DNA from: Paraburkholderia phenazinium
Lineage (GTDB): Bacteria > Pseudomonadota > Gammaproteobacteria > Burkholderiales > Burkholderiaceae
Reading direction: 5' to 3'
Length of the DNA stretch: 64,000 nt
Assembly: GCF_900142845.1 (NCBI RefSeq)
Contig: NZ_FSRU01000001.1
Coordinates: forward strand, 3,100,001 to 3,164,000
The notes beneath the pieces were generated by a model. That model saw nothing but the letters and a program-made list of their open reading frames with translations, was not told the origin of the DNA and did no database searches. Position numbers and translations under genes: made by a program. Position 1 is the stretch's first letter. Each line of letters starts with the position of its first letter. Below, piece by piece: positions 36,691-45,231 of this stretch.

Positions 36691-36838
36691 GTTGTGCGAT
36701 ACGCTGTTGGCGTACGCTTCTGCAAGGTTGTGTAAGTTACTTTCAGATTTCCGTAACCCTGCAGAAGGCGGCGTCGACTATCGTGTGGTTATGTTCGGCG
36801 CACTGTCGCGCCAACGCTGACCCGACGGGATCGACAAC

Positions 36839-37282
36839 ATGAAAAAGACCCTTCTGAGCGCGGCACTGGTTGCGCTCCTGACCGCCGCCACCTCGTCCGC
36901 CTTCGCACAGCAGGACGGCCCGCCCCGTTTGCCCGCGCAAGACCACGGCCAGCCGCCGCACGACGACCTCATGCCCCCGCACGGTCCCGGCTTCGCGGTC
37001 GTCAACGATCTCGAACAACTGCGCCGGCTGTACGCGATGACGGGCCACGAAAGCGACATCATCGCCGTCTACCACGACGTGCTGAACAAGACACAGGATC
37101 CGATGCTGCGGCACTTCGTTTATGACTCGCTCGCGCGCGAGCAACTGAAACCGTCGAACCCGGATCAGGCCATCGCGACGCTGCGCCTGAGCCTGGCCGA
37201 AGATGTGGCCGCGTCCAACCGCGCACCGCACGGCGACAGGCCGGGCGCCGATGCGCCGCCGGCACAGAATCAGCCGCAGTAG
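36839..37282 (+). CDS. Small exported protein, function unknown
   Basis: Secreted protein of 147 aa. The signal peptide spans about residues 1-24 (ending SSAFAQQ). The mature part starts with a Pro/His/Asp-rich stretch (DHGQPPHDDLMPPHGPG), then an alpha-helical segment (LEQLRRLYAMTGHESDIIAV and FVYDSLAREQLK). The His-rich start may bind metal. No family recognised. It is followed by a nested inverted repeat and then an NlpC/P60 gene. Confidence 0.7.
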   Translation: MKKTLLSAALVALLTAATSSAFAQQDGPPRLPAQDHGQPPHDDLMPPHGPGFAVVNDLEQLRRLYAMTGHESDIIAVYHDVLNKTQDPMLRHFVYDSLAREQLKPSNPDQAIATLRLSLAEDVAASNRAPHGDRPGADAPPAQNQPQ

Positions 37283-37298
37283 TTCCGGCGCTCGCGGA

Positions 37299-37352
37299 CC
37301 AAGGTGCAATTCGTCCGACGGCACGCAGACCGTCGTATCATCTGCACCTTGG
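37299..37352. other. Nested inverted repeat before the NlpC/P60 gene
   Basis: Outer arms CCAAGGTGCA (37299-37308) and TGCACCTTGG (37343-37352) are perfect; inner arms CGACGG (37316-37321) and CCGTCG (37330-37335) pair with an 8-base loop. It lies between the two genes and ends 20 bases before the next start. Could be a terminator without U tract, an attenuator or an operator. Confidence 0.5.
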
Positions 37353-37371
37353 CCACCCACCGTCGAGCACC

Positions 37372-38967
37372 ATGCCGTTTGCCGCGTCACCCCGTTTCGA
37401 AGCCGCTCTTCCCGTTCCGCGCCGCATTGGCCTACCGCTTTCGTGGGCTCACACCCGCGTCCTGACGCGCCTGTCCACCGCCGCGCTATGCATCGCGCTG
37501 GCCGCGTGCGCCACACCTCCGTCTTCGTCGTCCTCGCTGCCCGGGCAGCAGGCGCGCATCGATCCGGTCAGCGTGTTCCCGATGGACGCCTACGACCAGA
37601 ACGTCGATCACTGGATCGATCCTGCCGGCGCAAACTACGATCAACCGTTTCTGAGCGCCGCAGACCAACGCACCCATTTTGAAGCGCTGCGTGCGCGTTA
37701 CTTCGGCACCGCTGCGGACGATGCTTCGCCGTGGAACCGCACCTACGTCGAGACGCGTGTGTACCGCAACGGCGGCGCCGATATCGCCGCGCTGCAGCGC
37801 CGCCGTCTTGCCTGGTTCGACAACACCGGCAAGGCCGCCGACGAGATCGGCTACGGCCAGAATTTCCGGCCACACACGCAGACGTGGATCGATGCGATTG
37901 CACAGAACATGGACGTCGGCCAGTTCGAGCGTGCGCCCACCTATGCCGCCGCGCACCGCGCCATTGCGACCGGCAACGTCCTGGTACGCGAACTGCCGAC
38001 CATGGACCCGTCGTTCTACGACCGGCGCCTCGCCGGCGAGGGTTACCCGTTCGACAACCTGCAGGTCTCGGCAGCGCGCCCCGGCACGCCGCTCTACGTG
38101 CTGGGCAGCAGCGTCGACGGCGGCTGGTACTACGTGCAGACACCGGATGTGCAGGGCTGGGTGCGCAGCGACAAGATTGCGCTGGTGAGCCCCGCGTTCG
38201 TCGACATCTGGCGCAGTGCGGCGCGCAATGGACTCACCGCGGTCATCGTGGCCTCGGCGCCCGTGCGCGACAGCCAGGGCGCATTCCGTTTCGACGCGCC
38301 CGCCGGCACCTTGCTGCCGGTCGCGCCCGGCGATAGCACGGCCCAGCGCGTCGTGATGGTCCCCGCCCGCGACGAAAACGGCAATGCCGTGGCCCGCATC
38401 GCGCAACTCGGCGACACGCAAATCGCCGACGCGCCGCTCGCCGCCACGCCACGTCATCTGGCGATGCTGCTCAAGGCCCTGATCGGGCGACCATACGGTT
38501 GGGGCAATACCGGCTTCTATAACGACTGTTCGTCCGAAACGCAAAGCATCTTCGCTGCGTTCGGCATCTGGCTGCCGCGGCATTCGTCGACGCAGATGAG
38601 CGCCGGGCACATGACCGATCTGTCTTCGTCCACGCCGGAACAACGCATCGACTACCTCACGAAACATGGCGTGCCGATGCGCACGCTGATCTATATCGGC
38701 GGTCACGTGATGCTGTATCTGGGCAACACCACGCGCGATCGTCAAGTGGTGCCGCTCGTCTATCAGGACGTGTGGGGCTTGCGTCCGGCGGACAACAGCC
38801 GGCGCGCGGTGATCGGCGGCTCGGTGATTTTCCCGCTGCTCGCGCATATCCCCGAAGACCCGAGCCTGCAATCGCTCGCCGCGACACCGATTTTCCAGAT
38901 CAGCATCATCGGCGCGCCGGCTGAAGGCACGCCCGTTCAACCCGACGACGACAATCCTGCCGGCTGA
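37372..38967 (+). CDS. SH3 domain-containing NlpC/P60 peptidoglycan hydrolase lipoprotein
   Basis: Putative cell wall endopeptidase of 531 aa. A long N-region precedes the lipobox LAAC with lipidated cysteine at residue 46. An N-terminal NlpC-associated helical region (about 60-200) is followed by an SH3b-type domain around GTPLYVLGSSVDGGWYYVQT and GWVRSDKI, and a C40 peptidase domain. The catalytic cysteine is residue 386 (YNDCSSE) and the histidine residue 445 (IGGHVMLYLG). This order matches gamma-D-glutamyl-diamino acid endopeptidases of the YkfC type, which trim murein peptides. The C-terminus is Asp/Pro-rich. Start choice is uncertain, since no strong ribosome site is present. Confidence 0.88.
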   Translation: MPFAASPRFEAALPVPRRIGLPLSWAHTRVLTRLSTAALCIALAACATPPSSSSSLPGQQARIDPVSVFPMDAYDQNVDHWIDPAGANYDQPFLSAADQRTHFEALRARYFGTAADDASPWNRTYVETRVYRNGGADIAALQRRRLAWFDNTGKAADEIGYGQNFRPHTQTWIDAIAQNMDVGQFERAPTYAAAHRAIATGNVLVRELPTMDPSFYDRRLAGEGYPFDNLQVSAARPGTPLYVLGSSVDGGWYYVQTPDVQGWVRSDKIALVSPAFVDIWRSAARNGLTAVIVASAPVRDSQGAFRFDAPAGTLLPVAPGDSTAQRVVMVPARDENGNAVARIAQLGDTQIADAPLAATPRHLAMLLKALIGRPYGWGNTGFYNDCSSETQSIFAAFGIWLPRHSSTQMSAGHMTDLSSSTPEQRIDYLTKHGVPMRTLIYIGGHVMLYLGNTTRDRQVVPLVYQDVWGLRPADNSRRAVIGGSVIFPLLAHIPEDPSLQSLAATPIFQISIIGAPAEGTPVQPDDDNPAG

Positions 38968-39102
38968 ATCGCCGGGCCCTCAGCGGCTGCCAAGGCGGCC
39001 TGACCATGCCTGCCGCGTTGCGGGCATGCGAATTGCAGCATACGTCTCCAAGCGAGGGGCTCCGGCCCCTGTGACTATCCATCACATATATTCGGAGGCG
39101 TT

Positions 39103-39258
39103 ATGTTGGGAACCATTCTTCTGATCGTCTTGATCCTGCTGCTTGTCGGCGCCTTCCCCGCATGGCCGCACAGCCGTTCCTGGGGCTACGCGCCGACGGG
39201 CACCATCGGGATTGTCGTCATCGTCGTGATCGTCCTGGTCGTCATGGGACAGATATAG
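39103..39258 (+). CDS. DUF3309 family small membrane protein
   Basis: Microprotein of 51 aa with GGAGG seven bases before the ATG. The sequence begins MLGTILLIVLILLLVGAFP, continues with the conserved PHSRSWGYAPTG turn, and ends in a second hydrophobic helix closing with MGQI. This is the standard DUF3309 layout: two short membrane helices around a polar turn. Function unknown; the family is common in proteobacteria and often stress linked. A 12-base hairpin follows. Confidence 0.85.
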   Translation: MLGTILLIVLILLLVGAFPAWPHSRSWGYAPTGTIGIVVIVVIVLVVMGQI

Positions 39259-39289
39259 GCTGAAGCGACGACGTAGCTCGCAGAACGCG

Positions 39290-39329
39290 GACCGCCAGTT
39301 TGACCGCATCGTTTGTAAAACTGGCGGTC
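39290..39329 (+). terminator. Terminator hairpin after DUF3309 gene
   Basis: GACCGCCAGTTT, 16-base loop, AAACTGGCGGTC: twelve perfect pairs, 31 bases after the stop. No T run follows on the plus strand, so termination efficiency is uncertain. Confidence 0.6.
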
Positions 39330-39544
39330 AGCTTCCCCGTTTGCCACTCCCCCGCCCGTCTCATCCCGCCCCGCACCTGGCGTCCAGCCACGCGTCAGTT
39401 CGACCTCAGCCCGGACCGTGCCTTCGACGTGCAACGCCGCCCACTCGCCGGCCCGTTTTGACGCGGCACGCTGCTTGCGGCTGAAACGCGTGAGCAGACG
39501 GACTTCCGTTTGTGTCGATGACCTAATTTCTGGAGGATCCGGAA

Positions 39545-39592
39545 ATGAACAGCACTGCGAAGAAAACTAGTAGCCGCCGGGCGAATGTCTAG
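39545..39592 (+). CDS. Possible 15-residue peptide with strong ribosome site
   Basis: A very short frame encoding MNSTAKKTSSRRANV, preceded by GGAGGATCCGGAA at ideal spacing. The peptide is basic and Ser-rich. It may be a leader peptide or a remnant of a longer gene; length alone cannot decide. Low confidence that it is translated to a functional product. Confidence 0.25.
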   Translation: MNSTAKKTSSRRANV

Positions 39593-39688
39593 CAACTGAT
39601 CAACGATTGATCCACGCCGGGGGGCGAAGCAACGACGCACGAGCGGCGCGGCGCGCCATTCGAATAACTAAACCACCACGGAGAAGCA

Positions 39689-39952
39689 ATGAATCATCAT
39701 GACGTGGAACTGGAACTCCTGCACCTTGAATACGTATTCGCCCATCTTTCGGCGACCCATACCGTCCCGCCCCTCAGCTATTGGCGCGGCCGGCTCAATG
39801 CGCTGCGCAAGATCCCGGTTGTGCCGCAGCAGCGAGACCGCATCAACCGGTTGGAGCATTTGCTCGGCGCACTTGAGGTCTCACGTCCATCGAGTCCAGA
39901 CGCGACACCGCAAGAAGGCCCCGCGCGTGTCGCGATTCGCGCCCGTCGTTAG
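39689..39952 (+). CDS. Small conserved hypothetical protein
   Basis: Protein of 87 aa with a good GGAGAAGCA ribosome site. It is helical and charged (NHHDVELELLHLEYVFAHLS, then YWRGRLNALRKIPVV) with a disordered Pro/Arg-rich end. No family or function recognised. Its stop overlaps by four bases the stop of the convergent glycosyltransferase gene. Confidence 0.6.
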   Translation: MNHHDVELELLHLEYVFAHLSATHTVPPLSYWRGRLNALRKIPVVPQQRDRINRLEHLLGALEVSRPSSPDATPQEGPARVAIRARR

Positions 39953-40851
39953 CTTCCGCGCGGATCCTCTTCGAGCCGCAGGCGGTCGAACGAGCGCAGC
40001 ACGCTGCTGCCGGTCAGCGCCAGTTTCCAGTAACGCTCCTTGAGCGCACCGACCACGAACAGGTTATAGGGCAGCACAATCGCGCCGCGTCCCCAGTTGG
40101 GCCGCCACGTGCGCGCGATGCCTCGGCGCATGAACAGCGAGAGCGTCGGCACCCCCAGCGCGGACGCCAGGTGGCCGAGCCCGGAGTCGTTGCCGATAAA
40201 CCAGCCGGACTCGGCGATCCACGCGGCCACATCCGCCAGCCGCTCGAACGAATGCAGCCGTTGCGCGGCGTCCTTGTCCATCAGCCAGGTTTGCCGCTCG
40301 CAAGGCGCGACCAGCAAGGTGGGCTGGAAATCGCGTTGCACGAGCTTCTGCGCGAGCGCGACGAATTTTTTGCGCGGCCACATTTTCTCGATGTGACTGC
40401 CGGTCGGATGAATCGCCACGCGCCGCTCGTAAGCGCGAAAGCGAATCCAGTTCGGCACGGTGATGCCGTTGTGGCGCGTGATGTCGGCCAGACCGAACTC
40501 ATCGCGCGCCACCGCGACGATCATGTCGATCATATGCCCGGGCACCTGGAAGGCGTCGAAGCCAACGATCTCGCAGACCTCGCCGCTCGCAGCAAGCGCC
40601 TTGCCGCACGGCGTTGCGCGCAACTGGATCACCAGCTCGAATTGCCCCGCGGCGTCCTGTTGTTCGCACTCGTTGCGTACGTCGATACCTGGAAACCAGT
40701 CGGCCAGATCCTTCACCACCCAACTGAACACGGTGAGCCGATAACCGTTCCTGATCAGGTTGTTCACCAGCACCATCATCAACAGCGTGTCGCCAATGGC
40801 CGTGGGCATCACCACAGCAATCGACGCGGCACCTTCGAGCTTCGCCTTCAT
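39949..40851 (-). CDS. Glycosyltransferase family 9 protein (second of tandem pair)
   Basis: Heptosyltransferase-like GT-B enzyme of 300 aa. N-terminal strand IAVVMPTAIGDTLLMMVLVN and the C-terminal nucleotide-sugar site with WFIGNDSGLGHLASALGVPT (about residue 215) are the family marks. The ATG at 40851 overlaps the stop of the upstream paralogue (ATGA) and has AGGAAAG before it. The protein is slightly short for LPS heptosyltransferases (about 320-350), and the pair is away from LPS core genes. A role in a surface glycan or in protein glycosylation is inferred. Confidence 0.85.
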   Translation of the reverse strand: MKAKLEGAASIAVVMPTAIGDTLLMMVLVNNLIRNGYRLTVFSWVVKDLADWFPGIDVRNECEQQDAAGQFELVIQLRATPCGKALAASGEVCEIVGFDAFQVPGHMIDMIVAVARDEFGLADITRHNGITVPNWIRFRAYERRVAIHPTGSHIEKMWPRKKFVALAQKLVQRDFQPTLLVAPCERQTWLMDKDAAQRLHSFERLADVAAWIAESGWFIGNDSGLGHLASALGVPTLSLFMRRGIARTWRPNWGRGAIVLPYNLFVVGALKERYWKLALTGSSVLRSFDRLRLEEDPRGS

Positions 40852-41846
40852 CTTTCCTGCATCTCCGTTGAGCCCATCTGCGCCGGCTGCCCTGTCACGC
40901 GCAACCGCAGCGCACGAAACGCGTTCAGCACGCGTTCGACCGTAATGCTCTCGCGCCACCAGCGCTCTTTCAGACCTGCCGTCGGCACCCACCATGACGG
41001 CAAGACGATGTCGCCGGTCGTGAAACCCGGACGCCAGCGCTGCGCCACGCCGCGGCGGCGAAACAGCGTCAAGGTGGGGATGCCGAGCGACGACGCCAGA
41101 TGTCCTACGCCCGAGTCATTACCGATAAACCAGCCGGATTCGTAGAGCCATTCCGCCAGCAGCGCCGACGAGGCGAACGAACGCAGCGGCGGCAGTTCGC
41201 CGGCGAGCGTCTCCCAACGGGCAAGCTCGCGCGTTTCCACCACGAATTCAACCTGCAGGCCACCGGCTTGCAGACGGCGCGACAGTTCGAGAAAGCGCTG
41301 CGGCAACCAGCGCTTATCCGGCGTGCTGGCCTCGGGGTGAATCGCCACGCGCGAAGCATGCTTGCGAAACCGCAAGCCGGCAGGAGGACGCATGCCGTTC
41401 GACGTCACCGCGTCGTAAAGCTCGAAACGCGCTGCAGCAAAATCGGCGAAACGCTTCGCCATGCAATAAGGATTCTTCGCGTACTCAACTTCGTGCAAAT
41501 CGATAAAACCCGCATGCCAGTCGCCGACCTGCGCGAGCGGCCGGTCACGATGCATCTGAATGACATGGAGATAGTTCGCCAGCACGCTACGGGCGCGGTC
41601 CGGCGCCAGAGCGGGCGCGATGCGCAGACGGGGAAACCACTCGGCGAGCGCGTGGGCGTGGTCACCGAAGACGTCCACTTGCCAGCCTGCGAGCGAGAGA
41701 TTGTGCGCAACGATCAGCAGGTTCAGCGTATCGCCGAGGGCGGGCGACATGATGAACGCGGCGCGGCGCGCGGCGAGGTGAACGTCAGGTACGCCGCCCC
41801 CGATCGAATCGGTGCGATTCGCCTGTCGCGTCTGATCGTTCGCCAT
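40848..41846 (-). CDS. Glycosyltransferase family 9 protein (first of tandem pair)
   Basis: GT9-type protein of 332 aa from the ATG at 41846; the frame is open far upstream but those codons look random. N-terminal AAFIMSPALGDTLNLLIVAH and C-terminal WFIGNDSGVGHLASSLGIPT are the same landmarks as in the downstream gene. The two share GxGxHLAS, RRGxAxxWRP and IVLP in the same order, so they arose by duplication. Their overlap implies co-translation, perhaps with consecutive sugar additions. Confidence 0.85.
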   Translation of the reverse strand: MANDQTRQANRTDSIGGGVPDVHLAARRAAFIMSPALGDTLNLLIVAHNLSLAGWQVDVFGDHAHALAEWFPRLRIAPALAPDRARSVLANYLHVIQMHRDRPLAQVGDWHAGFIDLHEVEYAKNPYCMAKRFADFAAARFELYDAVTSNGMRPPAGLRFRKHASRVAIHPEASTPDKRWLPQRFLELSRRLQAGGLQVEFVVETRELARWETLAGELPPLRSFASSALLAEWLYESGWFIGNDSGVGHLASSLGIPTLTLFRRRGVAQRWRPGFTTGDIVLPSWWVPTAGLKERWWRESITVERVLNAFRALRLRVTGQPAQMGSTEMQER

Positions 41847-42194
41847 ACACTCAATCCAGCCTAAGTAGATTCGACCGCATGTTGCCACACAATCGGTAGA
41901 CGACGGATTTCGAAGTCTTGCCGCATATTTCGGTTGACGACCTGCGCGAGCGAACCGCGCAGCCGGGCTGCCCGGCGACCCGGCCGGTTTGATTTCGAAG
42001 CATTTCTTCGCGGCTTTCCGAACACTCCGCCGAGCCGCACACGGCGCGCGCGGCAGCGCCAGCGCCCAAGCCGTTCCGCCTCGCGAGCGCCCTTCGACGC
42101 CGGTTCTTTTGCGGGCAGCACCGTGAAACTTTCGGTAAGAGTCGTGACAGCGCATCCGCTCGCGCTTCATGCACTATGCCGGTCAAATTGACCC
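41847..42194. other. Divergent region between glycosyltransferase genes
   Basis: 348 bases without a convincing gene. GGTCAA-A-TTGACC, a perfect 13-base palindrome at 42181-42193, abuts the start of the plus-strand glycosyltransferase and occupies the place where a ribosome site would be. It could be an operator for a GntR- or LysR-like protein, or mark a downstream start. Confidence 0.4.
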
Positions 42195-43091
42195 ATGGCG
42201 GTGCCCGCCCCTTCAATCATGCAAGTCGTCGTGTGCCTGACCTCGTTCAATCGTATCGATTGCGCGCGCATCTCCATGGAGATCATCAAGCTGAACTGGG
42301 CTCACAAATGGCCGGTGGTCCACGCCTGTTCGGATGCGGGCTATACGCGCTATATCGAGGACGTGCTGGTGAAACGCGAGCCTCGTCCGCTTACCGCCGG
42401 CGCCCTCGACCTGTTGGTGGCCTCCGTCAGTGCTGCCGTTTCGCGCTTCCACGCGGAGTACGTGATCCATCTCGAGGCGGACACCTGGGTCTTCGACCAG
42501 AAAGTCATCCAGCGATATCTGGAACAGCTTGCAGAGAATCCCGCTGCGGTCATCGCCGCTTCCTCGTGGAGTACGGATTGCGTGCCGGCGTGGAAACGCT
42601 CGCCCTTGCTGGGACGGCGGCTGCGTGCCCGGCTCGCCGGTGTGCTCAGGCCGTTCGGTTCGAGCTATGGCGTTCGCGAGAAAAAGTCGCTTTCCACGCA
42701 GTTTTTCATCGCCAGGGCGACGCCCGAATTTCTGGAGATGCTGTCCGGCCTCCGCGTGAAAGACGACCATTTTCTCGAGAAAGTCCTGTATACGGCAGTG
42801 GTCGAACGCTTCGGGACGCGAGGCATCGTCAACATGCCCGAGCGCGAGCCGGTCCATCCGCGCTTTCGTCATGCCTGCGAGCCGCTTAGCCTGTTCTGTC
42901 AACATTGGCCGAGCGCCGAAGACGCACCTTCGGCGAAAACCCATCCGGACCTCACGCAAGACGATCGGCTGCGCGGGAAAAAGGAATGCCTGCAGGCGAT
43001 GCCGTTAATGCGGCACGGTCCGTATATGGACAAACTGCTGAACAGCGACAATCTCGCTTATTACAATGGCAATGCCAAGCGGTCTGGGTAG
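42195..43091 (+). CDS. Putative glycosyltransferase, GT-A-like
   Basis: Protein of 298 aa. It opens with VVVCLTSFNRIDCARISMEI, resembling GT2-like enzymes, and has an acidic motif HLEADTWVF near residue 92 that could be the DxD-type metal site. Later parts (DDHFLEKVLYTAVVERFG) fit an acceptor-binding half. No close named family is recognised. A start at 42219 is also possible, since neither ATG has a clear ribosome site. It diverges from the two GT9 genes and probably joins them in making the same glycan. Confidence 0.65.
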   Translation: MAVPAPSIMQVVVCLTSFNRIDCARISMEIIKLNWAHKWPVVHACSDAGYTRYIEDVLVKREPRPLTAGALDLLVASVSAAVSRFHAEYVIHLEADTWVFDQKVIQRYLEQLAENPAAVIAASSWSTDCVPAWKRSPLLGRRLRARLAGVLRPFGSSYGVREKKSLSTQFFIARATPEFLEMLSGLRVKDDHFLEKVLYTAVVERFGTRGIVNMPEREPVHPRFRHACEPLSLFCQHWPSAEDAPSAKTHPDLTQDDRLRGKKECLQAMPLMRHGPYMDKLLNSDNLAYYNGNAKRSG

Positions 43092-43149
43092 GCTTGGCTT
43101 CGCGGTGCCAGAGAATCAGAAGCTGCTGTGAAACCCACGCTAGCGGCCA

Positions 43150-45009
43150 TCAACTATGCCCCGCCGCTGCAACGCCGTGCGGCTTGACGTACCAGTAGTC
43201 GATCACCCAGTCCGGGTCATGATAGGACTTCGGTAACGTAGACGGATAGGCGAGTGTCGACCGGTAGGCAATGCGCGAATTGGGCGCGTAAAACTCCGGA
43301 ACCAGGTAGTACGAATTGACCAGCACGCGGTCAAGCGCGCGGGTGGCCGCTTCGAGATCGTCGAGCGTGGTCGCGGTTAGCGCGGCGTGAATCAGCGCGT
43401 CGACCACCTTGGAATGCACGCCAACGGTATTTTCCGAGCCTACCTCCGAGGCGGCGGCACTCCCGAAGCGGCGCAGCAGTTCGACGCCCGGCACGGTGAC
43501 CGGCGGATAGCCTCCCGTGGTCATATCGAAGTCGAAGCTGTCGAGCCGTTGCTGATACAACGCACTGTCGACCTCGCGCAGATGCGCCTCGATACCGAGC
43601 ATGTTGAGCGCCTGCATATACGGCAGCAGCAAACGGTCCATGCCGGGTTGGTCGTCGAGTACCTCGATGCTCATAGGCGTACCGTTCGCGTCGCGTAACG
43701 CACCGTCGCGGTAGTGCCAGCCCGCCTGGCTCAACAGATCGCGCGCTTCACGCAGATTGTTGCGCAGCGAATCCGGCGGCAGCGTCGACGGTTGTTTCAG
43801 CATCGGACCGAACACCTCGGGCGGCAGGCTCGCCCGGTACGGTTCGAGCAGTGCCAGCTCCTTTGGACCGGGCATGCCGGTGGCTCCAAACGAACCCGGA
43901 TCGAAATAACTGTTCGAGCGCCGATACTGGTCATAGAACATCATCCGGTTCATCCAGTCGTAGTCGAATGCGAGGGTGAGCGCGTGGCGCACCCTCACGT
44001 CCTGAAACATCGGCCGGCGCAGATTCATCAGAAGGCCCCGCATATACGCGGGACCGTTGGCGAAGGTGCCTTTCTGCAGCAGACCATTACGGAAATTCTC
44101 GCCAATGTACCGGCGCGCCCAGATCGTCGCACTGCCTTCGATGTTGACGTCGATATTGCCCGCCTTGAATGCTTCAAGCAGTCCGAAGTTGTCGAAAAAG
44201 AGCTGAAACGAGATGCGCCCGAAGCGAAACATGCCGCGCCGCGCGGGCAGATCGGCAGCCCAGTAGTCAGGATTGCGCCGGTAGGCAATGTCCTTGTCGT
44301 TCTTGCGACGCTCGATCAGGTAGGGCCCGCTCGCGATTGGCGGCACGTTGGCAATCTGGTCGAACGGCGGACGCGTGCCATCGGGCCGCATGCCCCACTT
44401 CGGCGAGAACACCGGCAGATCGCCCGCGATCAACGGCGCGTCGCGTTCCGCGCGCTTGAAGTCGAAGCGGATCGTCGACGCATCGATCACGGTTGCGCTT
44501 TTGATGACCGAGAACTCGGAGTTATAGAGCGGCGAGGCTTGCGGGCTGGTGAGCGTATCGAACGAATACTTGACGTCCGCTGCCGTGATGCGATCGCCAT
44601 TGGAAAAGCGCGCCGCGGGGTTGAGGTGGAAGGTCGCCGAAGCGAGGTCCGGTTGGACCTCGACATCGTCGGCGATCAGCGGGTATTCCGAGGCGAGCTC
44701 GTCCCAACTGCGCTGCATGAGCGTGTCGAACATCAGGTTGCGGATGTCCGGCGCCGGCGCGCCGCGCAGCAGGAAAGGATTCAGCGAATCGTAGCTTTGC
44801 AGTTCGTCGTAGTTGCCGAAGTTCAGCGTACCGTCGGCGGGGGCACCTGGGTTGGCGTAGTCGAAATGGGTGAAGCTCGCGGGATAACGCGGTTCGCCGA
44901 ATTGAGCAAGCGAGGATGCGGCGTGAACGGGCATCGTGAACAAAGCCAGCGCAGCCACGGTCATGGTGTTGTGTAGTGCGACGCAAGCCAACCGTCTACT
45001 GAGATCCAT
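43150..45009 (-). CDS. ABC transporter periplasmic peptide-binding protein, YejA-like
   Basis: Family 5 extracellular solute-binding protein of 619 aa. A signal peptide ends near residue 28 (MPVHAASS). The opening FGEPRYPASFTHFDYANPGA and SLNPFLLRGAPAPD are typical of the YejA branch (COG4166), which in enterobacteria brings in peptides such as microcin C. GGAAGGGA precedes the ATG at 45009. No permease or ATPase genes are adjacent, so it is an orphan that must share a transporter encoded elsewhere. It diverges from a TIGR04222-type membrane protein gene. Confidence 0.88.
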   Translation of the reverse strand: MDLSRRLACVALHNTMTVAALALFTMPVHAASSLAQFGEPRYPASFTHFDYANPGAPADGTLNFGNYDELQSYDSLNPFLLRGAPAPDIRNLMFDTLMQRSWDELASEYPLIADDVEVQPDLASATFHLNPAARFSNGDRITAADVKYSFDTLTSPQASPLYNSEFSVIKSATVIDASTIRFDFKRAERDAPLIAGDLPVFSPKWGMRPDGTRPPFDQIANVPPIASGPYLIERRKNDKDIAYRRNPDYWAADLPARRGMFRFGRISFQLFFDNFGLLEAFKAGNIDVNIEGSATIWARRYIGENFRNGLLQKGTFANGPAYMRGLLMNLRRPMFQDVRVRHALTLAFDYDWMNRMMFYDQYRRSNSYFDPGSFGATGMPGPKELALLEPYRASLPPEVFGPMLKQPSTLPPDSLRNNLREARDLLSQAGWHYRDGALRDANGTPMSIEVLDDQPGMDRLLLPYMQALNMLGIEAHLREVDSALYQQRLDSFDFDMTTGGYPPVTVPGVELLRRFGSAAASEVGSENTVGVHSKVVDALIHAALTATTLDDLEAATRALDRVLVNSYYLVPEFYAPNSRIAYRSTLAYPSTLPKSYHDPDWVIDYWYVKPHGVAAAGHS

Positions 45010-45231
45010 CAGTCCCTTCCCTTGGCAATTGCTGCCAAGTTTAGCCGCCTTCTCCAGCAACCGGAATCCGACCAATATCTTAGGACTCTTCCGATGGGGG
45101 AGCATTAGCCCACAGGCGCCTCGGGCAGGAGTAGATAGGTGCAAAACCGCCAAGCCTCATGAGAGAATCGCGGCAAACCACAACCGAACGCTGACGATTG
45201 AGGCCCTGCCTCGCGTCGCGCACCCGCTGCC

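Larger units (their letters stand above)
39259..39688. other. Intergenic region after DUF3309 gene
   Basis: 430 bases that hold the hairpin at 39290-39329 and the 15-codon frame at 39545-39592, both listed separately, plus the ribosome site GGAGAAG of the next gene at about 39679. Nothing else is supported. Confidence 0.4.
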
